DNA of 64,000 nt, from positions 1 through 64,000 of the forward strand of contig NZ_DAXW01000012.1 in the NCBI RefSeq assembly GCF_002506585.1. Reading direction: 5' to 3'. The notes under the pieces are model-generated. The model was not told the origin of the DNA. It ran no database searches and saw only the letters and a program-made list of their open reading frames with translations. The number at the start of each line of letters is the position of its first letter. Within the stretch, counting starts at the first letter, position 1. The stretch comes from Methanoculleus sp. UBA430 (GTDB taxonomy: Archaea; Halobacteriota; Methanomicrobia; Methanomicrobiales; Methanoculleaceae). Both the position numbers and the translations under genes were made by a program. Shown here piece after piece: positions 40,653-48,429 of the stretch.

Positions 40653-42482
40653 ATGGAGCAGAACAGCACAGGATCCGGTATCCGATGGTCAGTCATCGCC
40701 TTTACGGTGCTTCTCACCGCCCTCGCAGCGACCAGCCTCTACAACTACCTCCTCTTCCACGTCATCACCGAACTCGTCGCGGTAGGGATAGCGATCGCGG
40801 TCTTCACCGTCGCCTGGAATGCCCGGACGATGCGGGAGAACAGTTACCTGCTGGTCGCCGGCACCGGGCTGCTCTTCGTGGCCTTGATCAGCCTCATCCA
40901 CACCCTCGCCTATGACGGTATGGGGATCTTCGCCGGCTACGACGCAAACCTCCCGACGCAGCTCTGGGTCGCCTCCCGTTACCTCCTTGCCGGGACGTTC
41001 CTTGCCGCTCCCCTTCTGCTCCGGAAAAATCCGGCACCCCGGTGGGTCTTTGCCGCGTTTGCGGGAGTCACCGGAGCCCTCCTTCTCTCGATCTTCGCCG
41101 TTCCGGTCTTTCCCGACTGCTTCATCGAGGGTTCGGGGCTGACGCCGTTCAAGATCATCAGCGAGTACGTCATCGTGGCCCTGCTCGCCCTCGGGGCCGT
41201 CGCCGTCTACCGGCTGCGCGACGCCTTCTCGCCCCGGGTGGTGAACCACCTGGCTGCGGCCATCGTCGTGCTGATGGTATCGGAACTTGCCTTCACGCTG
41301 TATACCGATGTGTATGGTCTCCTGAACATGGTCGGCCACCTCCTGATGGTGCTCGCGTTCGGGCTCATCTATGTGGGATTCGTCGAGACCGGGATCCGGC
41401 AGCCCTACGCGGTGGTCTTTACCGGCTTAAAATCGAGCGAAGAACGTCTGCGGCGGGAGAAAGATCGGTTCAAGCAGTACCTGGATATCGCCGGAACCCT
41501 CTTTGTCGTCCTCGACCGGGACGGGCGAGTCACCCTCATCAACCGCAGGGCGTCCGAGGTCCTCGGCTGTCCGGCGGATGCGGCCGTGGGCGAGCCCTGG
41601 ATCGAGCGGTTCGTCCCGCCGGCGGAAGGGGAACGGTGCCGTGGGATCTTTCTTGAGCTGATGCAGGACGAGACTGAACCGAACGAGTATGTACAGACAT
41701 CGGTCCGCACCGCGGACGGGCGTGAGCGGATCATCGCGTGGCACACCACGGTGCTCCGGGACGATGACGGCGCCGTCTACGGGACACTGAGCTCCGGCGA
41801 GGATATCACCGAGCGGCAGCATGCCGAGGAGGCGCTTGGCCGGGCGAACACGAAGTTAAACCTTCTCTCCGGAATCACCCGCCACGATATCCTCAACCGG
41901 ATCACCGTCGCCCGCGCCTACATCGAGTTCGCGGCGGAGGACAGCAAGGACTCCGTCGTCCAGGCTCACCTGGAGCGTGCCCGGGCCGCCGTCGAGGAGA
42001 TCCAGAAGCAGGTCGAGTTCAGCCGGGACTACCAGGACATGGGTGTCGCGGCGCCCGCCTGGCAGCGGCCGGCCGACCTCATCCGCGAGAGCGTCGCGGA
42101 CCTCGGCCTCCCGGCGGGTGTCCGGGTCCGGGTGGACCTCGGGGACCTTGAGATCTACGCTGACCCGATGGTGAAGAAGGTCTTCTACAACCTCGTCGAC
42201 AACGCGGTCCGGCACGGGGGGAAGGTGACGGAGATCCGGTTCTCCTGCGCGAAGTCCGGGCAGGACCTGACGATCTTCTGCGAGGACGACGGCACCGGCA
42301 TCCCGGACGGCGAGAAGGAAGCGATCTTCCGGAAGACGTATAAGCGCCGGTACGGCCACGGGCTCTTCCTGGTCTCGGAGATCCTCGGGATCACGGGGAT
42401 GACGATCCGGGAGACGGGGGTCTTCGGCGAGGGGGCGCGGTTTGAGGTGAGGGTGCCGGGCGGGGGGTGGCGGGAGGAGTAG
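40653..42482 (+). CDS. MASE3-type membrane sensor histidine kinase
   Basis: A 609-residue kinase. Residues about 12-235 contain seven to eight hydrophobic helices of MASE3 type (SLIHTLAYDGMGIFAGYD, then PTQLWVASRYLLAGTFL). A PAS domain follows (about 265-385, LDIAGTLFVVLDRDGRVTLI). The catalytic part has the archaeal H-box SGITRHDILN with His411, N-box FYNLVDNAVRHGG, G-boxes DDGTGIPDGEKE and GHGLFLVSEI. It should autophosphorylate and signal to an unlinked regulator. A SD-like GGCAGGT precedes the start. The ligand is unknown. Confidence 0.9.
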   Translation: MEQNSTGSGIRWSVIAFTVLLTALAATSLYNYLLFHVITELVAVGIAIAVFTVAWNARTMRENSYLLVAGTGLLFVALISLIHTLAYDGMGIFAGYDANLPTQLWVASRYLLAGTFLAAPLLLRKNPAPRWVFAAFAGVTGALLLSIFAVPVFPDCFIEGSGLTPFKIISEYVIVALLALGAVAVYRLRDAFSPRVVNHLAAAIVVLMVSELAFTLYTDVYGLLNMVGHLLMVLAFGLIYVGFVETGIRQPYAVVFTGLKSSEERLRREKDRFKQYLDIAGTLFVVLDRDGRVTLINRRASEVLGCPADAAVGEPWIERFVPPAEGERCRGIFLELMQDETEPNEYVQTSVRTADGRERIIAWHTTVLRDDDGAVYGTLSSGEDITERQHAEEALGRANTKLNLLSGITRHDILNRITVARAYIEFAAEDSKDSVVQAHLERARAAVEEIQKQVEFSRDYQDMGVAAPAWQRPADLIRESVADLGLPAGVRVRVDLGDLEIYADPMVKKVFYNLVDNAVRHGGKVTEIRFSCAKSGQDLTIFCEDDGTGIPDGEKEAIFRKTYKRRYGHGLFLVSEILGITGMTIRETGVFGEGARFEVRVPGGGWREE

Positions 42483-42582
42483 AGGAGCAGGCGGAGGGCC
42501 GATTCCTCTCCCGACGAAAAGAAGGGGGGCTCCAGGCGGTCGGCACAGAAACGATATATGGTAATCTCCCCCTTCTTCTCTC

Positions 42583-43320
42583 ATGCATCTTTCAGCCGGG
42601 GGGACCGGAACGGGCATGAAAGCCTTCGCCTGCCTCGCATGCGTCCTCCTTCTTGCCGCGACTTCCCCGGCGGCAGCCGCCGGAGCGGAGGAACCGGGGC
42701 GGTACGTCGTCCACTGGTTCAACGGCGACGGTGCCGAGGTCTCCTTCGACGGCGAGTATAAGGGGACGATCGCCGGCACCGAACTTGCCGTGGCGGCGAA
42801 CCCGCCCGCACGGGAGTATACCGTCCGGAAAGGAGATCGCCCGGTATATACCGGCTTCATCGACAGGACCCCGGCCGCCGGGGAGACGGTTCACCTCTTC
42901 CCGCAACGCTACCAGGTCGAGCAGCCCGCCCCGGGTGCGGAGGTGAACGAGACCGGCTGGTACCGGATCTATCGCAATGACGGCGAAGGGATCTACTTCG
43001 ACGATACGTTCGTGGGCGTCGTCGAGAGCGGCGTACTGCGGGTCGCGGTGGACACCACGCTCCCGCCCCCACAAGAGTTCGTCTGCCGGGGGGAAGACGG
43101 CTGGACGATGTCGCGGCACCACCTCCCGCCGCTGCCCCCGCCGGGAGGGACGGTCCACGTCTACACGTCGGTGCAATCGGCACCCCACGCCTCCGTGCAG
43201 GTGACGCCGGGCACCTCGTCTCTCCCCACAGAGGCGGCACCCACCCCGTTACCGGGCCCCGGCACGGCAGGGGCGATCGCAGGGCTGCTGATTGCCGCCG
43301 GACGGCTCCGGAAGCGGTGA
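42583..43320 (+). CDS. secreted PEGA-like protein with C-terminal membrane anchor
   Basis: A 245-residue exported protein. A hydrophobic signal (KAFACLACVLLLAATSPA) follows a short n-region; Met12 (42616) is an alternative start, while a TATA-like GATATATGG at about 42549 fits a leaderless mRNA starting at 42583. Two related modules are seen (VVHWFNGDGAEVSFDGEYKG and GWYRIYRNDGEGIYFDDTFV), each a short beta unit like PEGA domains. A Pro/Thr stalk leads to a hydrophobic end (AGAIAGLLIAAGRLRKR), likely a wall or membrane anchor. Function unknown. Confidence 0.7.
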   Translation: MHLSAGGTGTGMKAFACLACVLLLAATSPAAAAGAEEPGRYVVHWFNGDGAEVSFDGEYKGTIAGTELAVAANPPAREYTVRKGDRPVYTGFIDRTPAAGETVHLFPQRYQVEQPAPGAEVNETGWYRIYRNDGEGIYFDDTFVGVVESGVLRVAVDTTLPPPQEFVCRGEDGWTMSRHHLPPLPPPGGTVHVYTSVQSAPHASVQVTPGTSSLPTEAAPTPLPGPGTAGAIAGLLIAAGRLRKR

Positions 43321-43328
43321 ACTGCCTT

Positions 43329-43571
43329 TCAGTGCTCCCTCAAGAGCAGCCGCCAGTGATACGCCCAGACGACGAGCCCCACCGCGACCTGCGCCACGCT
43401 CCCGGGCAACCCCGGGTAATACTCCGGCACCGGGTAGGGCTGGGGTGGTGGGTAGATGAAGACCTCGATTGCGACGGCGATCAGACCTACGCTGCCTGCG
43501 ATCGCAACGATGAGCGCGACAAACGAGACCGCGTAGAGGTAGGCCCTCCACGCGGTGAGGCCCTCGACCAC
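43329..43571 (-). CDS. small membrane protein with two helices
   Basis: An 80-residue protein with two hydrophobic segments (LYAVSFVALIVAIAGSVGLI and GSVAQVAVGLVVWAYHW) joined by a Pro/Tyr-rich loop (YPPPQPYPVPEYYPG). No catalytic motif. It starts six bases after the lipoprotein gene ends, so the two may be cotranscribed. No family recognised. Confidence 0.65.
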   Translation of the reverse strand: MVEGLTAWRAYLYAVSFVALIVAIAGSVGLIAVAIEVFIYPPPQPYPVPEYYPGLPGSVAQVAVGLVVWAYHWRLLLREH

Positions 43572-43576
43572 GATAC

Positions 43577-44566
43577 CTACCTCCTCCGCCTCGCGAGCAC
43601 CAGGAGCCCGGCGACGGCGAGCGCGGCCCCAAACCCGGGGGACTGCGTCGGCGTCGGCGCGCCGCCGCTCTGGACCCGGAACTGCCCGACCTGTGCGGCT
43701 GAGGACGGCGGCGCCGGGGTCGTCGTCGGGACCGGGAGAGCGACCGGCGACGTGCCCTTCGCCGTGTCGAGGACTGTGCCGTCCGCGAGGACCACCTGCG
43801 GCGGCGGGGCCAGGGTGATCCGGCCGGTGCTGGTCGCAAACGCCGCCCCGCCCTCGACGAGCCTGATGCTGATCTGGTAGTCGTAGCCGTTCGGGACCGT
43901 GACGCTCACCTGCTTCTCGGCCGTCCCGGCGCCGACCGTCCCAAGCGGCCGGGACTCGCGGACGGCCGTGATCCCGGTCTGGAGGTTGACGACCCGGATC
44001 TCCATCGCGAGGTTCCCGGAGGAACTGCCGCCGTTCGCGATCGTAGTGATGATGTCGAGCGCGATCGGGTCGGCGTCGAGGTCAGGGGTCATGACGTCGA
44101 TCCCGGAGACCGAGAGGAGCGAGTAGGCCAGCCGCTGCGCGACTACAGTCCTGTCCGGGAGGAAGACGTTCACCGACCCCGACTCCCGCATACGCCCGTC
44201 CTGCCAGACCGTCACCCAGATGTCGTACCGCCTGCCGTTCTCGAGCGTGAGCGTTATCTCCTCTCTTGCGGTCTTCCCCAACGTCAGGTTGCCGATGGGA
44301 AGAACCGTCTCCGTGACGACGACATCCGTCCCGGCCTCTTTTACGCTGACCTGAAGGTCGACGCCGCCCACCTCCGCATAGACCGCGTCGAGGTAGGGGA
44401 CCACCACGACCGTAGTGACGTTTGACGGCGGCTGCCCCTCCGGGATGCTGACGTCAACGTTCCTGACCGTCACGTAGCCCGTCTGGGGCTGGGGCGACGT
44501 GCACCCGGCTGCGAGCACCAGGACTGCGAGCACGACGACCGCTGCCGCGCCGAATAACCGTTTCAT
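43577..44566 (-). CDS. lipoprotein with C-terminal PGF-CTERM sorting signal
   Basis: A 329-residue exported protein. The N-terminus has a lipobox (LVLAAGC, Cys22), and the C-terminus ends in SPGFGAALAVAGLLVLARRR, the PGF-CTERM pattern recognised by archaeosortase. Between them lie two related beta-rich modules (SIPEGQPPSNVTTVVVVPYL onward and PDLDADPIALDIITTIANGG onward) and a Thr/Pro stalk (PVPTTTPAPPSS). Similar methanogen lipoproteins are known but without assigned function. Having both a lipid-anchor signal and a C-terminal sorting signal in one protein is unusual. Confidence 0.75.
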   Translation of the reverse strand: MKRLFGAAAVVVLAVLVLAAGCTSPQPQTGYVTVRNVDVSIPEGQPPSNVTTVVVVPYLDAVYAEVGGVDLQVSVKEAGTDVVVTETVLPIGNLTLGKTAREEITLTLENGRRYDIWVTVWQDGRMRESGSVNVFLPDRTVVAQRLAYSLLSVSGIDVMTPDLDADPIALDIITTIANGGSSSGNLAMEIRVVNLQTGITAVRESRPLGTVGAGTAEKQVSVTVPNGYDYQISIRLVEGGAAFATSTGRITLAPPPQVVLADGTVLDTAKGTSPVALPVPTTTPAPPSSAAQVGQFRVQSGGAPTPTQSPGFGAALAVAGLLVLARRRR

Positions 44567-44966
44567 ACTGTATCAGGAGCACTTCGGACCCCCCCACAGA
44601 AAAGGCTTTCGGATCGTGGCCCGACAGGCACCAGGGGGCTGGAGAGACGTCGTCACCCGGAACCCGGGGCGCATAGGTCCGAATTTTTTCGTAGTCAACC
44701 ATCGTTTTATCTCCGGTCCCCGCCCATATTCCGGCGTAGAGCGCCGAACAGGGGTCCGGCAGCTCGTGCCGCGCGGAGGCCGGCATGCCGGCGATCGCCG
44801 GATCCACGGCTGGTCTCCGGGCTCTTTGAGGAGGATCGCGGTCTCACAACGGTTGAAATCGTGCCTCCTCCCCGACGTGTAGACGTTTGTCACAGAAAAC
44901 GTTAATAAGAAGATACCAAAGTTTGCAGTAGGCGCCGCCGGCCCGGCTCCGGCGGGACGTGATGAG
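44567..44966. other. 400-base divergent intergenic region
   Basis: No gene is recognised. A TATA-like TTAATAAG at about 44904-44911 lies 55-60 bases upstream of the ABC transporter gene. Confidence 0.4.
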
Positions 44967-45872
44967 ATGATACGGACAGAGAACCTCACGAAGGTATACA
45001 ACGGAAAGAAGGCCGTCGACGGCCTGGACCTCGAGGTCGGGGAAGGCGAGATCTTCGGCTTCCTCGGCCCGAACGGAGCGGGGAAGAGCACGACGATCCT
45101 GATGCTCACCGGGATGATCGAGCCCACCGGCGGGCGGTGCCTGGTCGACGGGATCGAGGTCGCGAAAGACCCGCTGAAGGTAAAGGAGATCATCGGCTAC
45201 CTCCCCGAGGACGTCGGGTTCTACGGGAACATGACCGGCGAGCAGAACCTGGATTACTTCGCCCGGTTCTACGGGATGGACGCGAAAAAGCGAAAAGCGC
45301 GGATCGCCGAACTGCTCGAACTCGTCCACCTCGACGGGGTCACCCAGAAGGCCGGGGAGTACTCCCGCGGGATGAAGCAGCGGCTCGGGCTCGCCCAGGC
45401 GCTGATCAACGATCCTATTGTGCTCTTCCTCGACGAACCGACGGCGAACCTCGACCCCGAAGGCGTCCGGGAGTACCGGGACCTCGTCGAACGCCTCGCC
45501 GGTGAAGGAAAGACCGTCTTCGTCTCCTCGCACATCCTCTCCGAGGTCAGGGCGGTCTGCCGGACCGTCGGGCTGCTTGCAAACGGGAAACTCGTCGCGC
45601 AGGGGACGCTTGACGAGGTCGCCCGGACGCTCGCCCCCTCAGACGGCGACGTCGTCCGGATCGTCGTCGAGACCCGGGAGCACCTGCCGGATATCGAAGA
45701 TCCCGAGATCCTCGCCGTCGAAAGGAACGGGAACCGGGCGGTCGTCCGGGCGAAGACCGACATCCGGGACCGGCTCACGGAGACCCTCTTTTCAGAGGGG
45801 CTTCACGTGCGGGAGATGCGGATCGAAGAGCCGGATATCGAGGACGTCTTCATGGCGGTCTACCGGAGGTGA
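44967..45872 (+). CDS. ABC transporter ATP-binding protein
   Basis: A 301-residue ATPase with Walker A GPNGAGKST (34-42), signature YSRGMKQRLGLAQAL (a variant of LSGGQ common in ABC-2 type exporters), Walker B VLFLDEPTANLDPEG and the switch His in VFVSSHILSEV. The C-terminal part resembles the regulatory extension of CcmA/NatA-type ATPases. It starts after GTGATGAG and ends three bases before the permease gene, forming an operon with the permease and a NEW3-domain protein. Confidence 0.9.
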   Translation: MIRTENLTKVYNGKKAVDGLDLEVGEGEIFGFLGPNGAGKSTTILMLTGMIEPTGGRCLVDGIEVAKDPLKVKEIIGYLPEDVGFYGNMTGEQNLDYFARFYGMDAKKRKARIAELLELVHLDGVTQKAGEYSRGMKQRLGLAQALINDPIVLFLDEPTANLDPEGVREYRDLVERLAGEGKTVFVSSHILSEVRAVCRTVGLLANGKLVAQGTLDEVARTLAPSDGDVVRIVVETREHLPDIEDPEILAVERNGNRAVVRAKTDIRDRLTETLFSEGLHVREMRIEEPDIEDVFMAVYRR

Positions 45873-45875
45873 CGT

Positions 45876-46973
45876 ATGGCGCTCGATCGATTGCTCAACG
45901 TAGCACGGAAAGAGTTCTCCGACCACATCACCAGCAGGCGCTTTGTTATCATCCTGGCCCTGTTCCTGGTGATATCCGCGGTCAGCATTCACGACGGCAT
46001 CGAGAACTACAACAACAGCCTGGAATCATATAACGAGCAGCTCCAGCGCATGGAAGAGTTCGAAGACCCGTACTCGAGCTGGATGCCCGAGAAACCCTCG
46101 ATCATGTACGTCTTCATCTCCATGATGAGTTACATGACGGCCCTCGGCGGCATCCTTGCTCTCGCCATCGGGTTTGACCTGGTCTCAAAGGAGAAGGAGT
46201 CCCGGTCGTTAAAGACCCTCCTCTCCCACCCGATCTACCGGGACGAGATCATCAACGGCAAGGTGCTCGGGGGCGTCGGCGCCCTGGGGTTCGCCATGGC
46301 GCTCTCGCTTGCCATCGCCATCGCCATGCTCCTCATCTTCTCGGTCGTCCCGACGGTGGACGAGTTCGCCGCCATTCTGGTCTTCGGGGCGGCCTCGCTC
46401 GGGCTTCTGCTCGCCTACTTCGCCATCGCCCTCACGATGTCGACGGTCGCAAAAGAGAGCGGGAACGCGCTGATCTACACCCTGGTGATCTTCGCCATCG
46501 TCTCATCGCTCCTTCCCATGCTCGGGATGATGGCCGCAGACGCCCTCGCGGGCGACCCGCCGGAGGCGCCCGAGATGGGCCCCATGGGAAAACAGGTCGT
46601 GGGGACTGCGAGCAGCGGGGGGTATTTCGTCAGCACCGCCTCGCAGAGCGTGGTATACGGCGGAACCGAAGATCCGGCGTGGAGGGAGTATGAAGAGGAG
46701 ATGAAGACGTATATCGAGAAACGGAGATTCATCAACGACATTTCAAACCTCCTCTCGCCGCAGATGAACTACTACACCGTCGCGATGGCGGTCACGAACC
46801 CCCGGATCGCCCTGATGATCTCCTCCTATACCGATGCTGGCGTGCAAGAGGAGCCCGGCAGCCTTGCCGAAGCCCTCGGCCGGGTCTGGATGAACATCGC
46901 CGCGCTGATCGTCTTCCCGTCGGTCTTCTTCGCCGCGACCTACGTAAAGTTCATGCGGATGGATATCAGGTGA
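45876..46973 (+). CDS. ABC-2 type permease
   Basis: A 365-residue protein: N-terminal helix (FVIILALFLVISAVSI), a large outer domain (about 45-85), then helices ALGGILALAIGFDLV, LGFAMALSLAIAIAMLLIF, AILVFGAASLGLLLAYFAIA, YTLVIFAIVSSLLPMLGM and NIAALIVFPSVFFAATYV. The motif SKEKESRSLKTLLSHPIYR in the first cytoplasmic loop is typical of this exporter class. A second outer loop of about 130 residues lies before the last helix. Substrate unknown; partner of the upstream ATPase. Confidence 0.85.
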   Translation: MALDRLLNVARKEFSDHITSRRFVIILALFLVISAVSIHDGIENYNNSLESYNEQLQRMEEFEDPYSSWMPEKPSIMYVFISMMSYMTALGGILALAIGFDLVSKEKESRSLKTLLSHPIYRDEIINGKVLGGVGALGFAMALSLAIAIAMLLIFSVVPTVDEFAAILVFGAASLGLLLAYFAIALTMSTVAKESGNALIYTLVIFAIVSSLLPMLGMMAADALAGDPPEAPEMGPMGKQVVGTASSGGYFVSTASQSVVYGGTEDPAWREYEEEMKTYIEKRRFINDISNLLSPQMNYYTVAMAVTNPRIALMISSYTDAGVQEEPGSLAEALGRVWMNIAALIVFPSVFFAATYVKFMRMDIR

Positions 46974-46974
46974 G

Positions 46975-48402
46975 ATGATGACCGGGAGAAGAATATTCAT
47001 CCTCTTTGCCCTTCTCGTCGCGACATCGTTCGTCACAGGGGCGTCGGCCGCATCGGAGGGAGCGATGTCCACGGAGATCCGGTGCGACTTCCCGGGCGAG
47101 CTGATCGAGGCGGGCGATGCCGCCGTCTTCGATCTTGCGGTCACGAACCGGGGGGATACCGGCACGTTCCTCCTCAACTACTGGACGTTCCGCGGGACCG
47201 ATGGGTGGAAGATCCGGTTCGAGGACGGGGATCGCGAGGTCTACCGGATGCTGATCCCGGCCGGCGAGACAAAGCCCGTCCGCCTGGTGGTGGAGACCTC
47301 GGGCCATGCTGCGGTGGGAGAGTACCCCATCCGGGTCGGTATCGGCGCAGGGACGGTCTGGGTCTACGTCAGGGTCACGGAGACCCACAGCGGCGAGACC
47401 GGAACCCTCGAACTCACGGTGGTCGATAAAGAAGGAAACGTCGTGAAAGGCGCAGATGTCGCCGTCTACGACGGCGATAACCGGGTCGAGGGGATGCTCA
47501 CGACCGCCGAGGGGAAGGTCTCCATCGGCGCCCCGATGGGCATCTACACGGTCAGGGTCGCCAAGCCCGGCTACCGGTCGTGGGACGAGGAAGACGTCGA
47601 GATCCGGATCGGTAAGACGGCCGACCTCGGCATCGTGCCGCTCGACAAGGAGAACTTCTTTGCCGAGATCCGCGTAAAATCCCCGTCGCGGATGGCGGCG
47701 ATCGGCTCGAACCCGCAGTACGAGATGATCTTAAAGAACGCCGGCAGAAACGACGATACCTACACCCTCGCCGTCGAAGGGCTCCCCGAGCAGTGGTATG
47801 CCCGGTTCAAGGAGACCCGCGACGCCACCGAGGAAGTCTCGGAGATCTACGTTCCGGCCGGTGAAGAAAAGGCCCTGTTCCTCGATTTCATCCCGCCCTA
47901 CTCGGTCGATATCGGCGAGTACAACTTCACGGCGGTCATCGGTTCGGCCGCCCGGGAGTACGAGGAGAACCTGACGCTCCGGCTCCGGGGGTCGTACAAC
48001 ATGCGGACCTATGTAAAGAGTTACCGCCACGATATCAACCGCGGCGAGACCCTCACGTTCGATATGACCGTCTCCAACGCCGGCGTCGGGGGAGCGCTGA
48101 CGAAGATCGGGATCAACATGAGCGCGCCGCAAGGGTGGCGGGCGACCGTCGACCCGGCCTCGATCGCGAGCCTCGAGCCCGGCGAGCGGGCGACGGTGCA
48201 GGTGACGGTGGTCCCGCCGGCCGATATCGTCGCCGGCGAGTACAAGGTCATCGCCCAGGTGAAGAGCGATCAGGCCGAAGGAGAGGACGAGTTCCGGATC
48301 GTCGTGGAGGAGCAGTCCTACGTCGCGATCCTCGGCCTCCTGGTGATGGCCGGGGTCGTCGCAGGGCTCTGGTACATGTTTAAGAAGTATGGGCGGCGGT
48401 AG
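46975..48402 (+). CDS. secreted NEW3-domain protein with C-terminal membrane anchor
   Basis: A 475-residue protein with a signal peptide (IFILFALLVATSFVTGASA), a beta-sandwich (FPGELIEAGDAAVFDLAVTN), a carboxypeptidase-regulatory-like unit (LELTVVDKEGNVVKGADVAV), then two NEW3-type modules (NPQYEMILKNAGRNDDTYTL and LTFDMTVSNAGVGGALTKIG). A final helix (YVAILGLLVMAGVVAGLWYM) anchors it, leaving a short basic tail inside. The start follows AGGTGAG in the end of the permease gene. It probably forms the extracellular partner of the ABC transporter. Confidence 0.8.
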   Translation: MMTGRRIFILFALLVATSFVTGASAASEGAMSTEIRCDFPGELIEAGDAAVFDLAVTNRGDTGTFLLNYWTFRGTDGWKIRFEDGDREVYRMLIPAGETKPVRLVVETSGHAAVGEYPIRVGIGAGTVWVYVRVTETHSGETGTLELTVVDKEGNVVKGADVAVYDGDNRVEGMLTTAEGKVSIGAPMGIYTVRVAKPGYRSWDEEDVEIRIGKTADLGIVPLDKENFFAEIRVKSPSRMAAIGSNPQYEMILKNAGRNDDTYTLAVEGLPEQWYARFKETRDATEEVSEIYVPAGEEKALFLDFIPPYSVDIGEYNFTAVIGSAAREYEENLTLRLRGSYNMRTYVKSYRHDINRGETLTFDMTVSNAGVGGALTKIGINMSAPQGWRATVDPASIASLEPGERATVQVTVVPPADIVAGEYKVIAQVKSDQAEGEDEFRIVVEEQSYVAILGLLVMAGVVAGLWYMFKKYGRR

Positions 48403-48429
48403 GCCCCCTCTCTTTTTGCCCGGCTCCGT

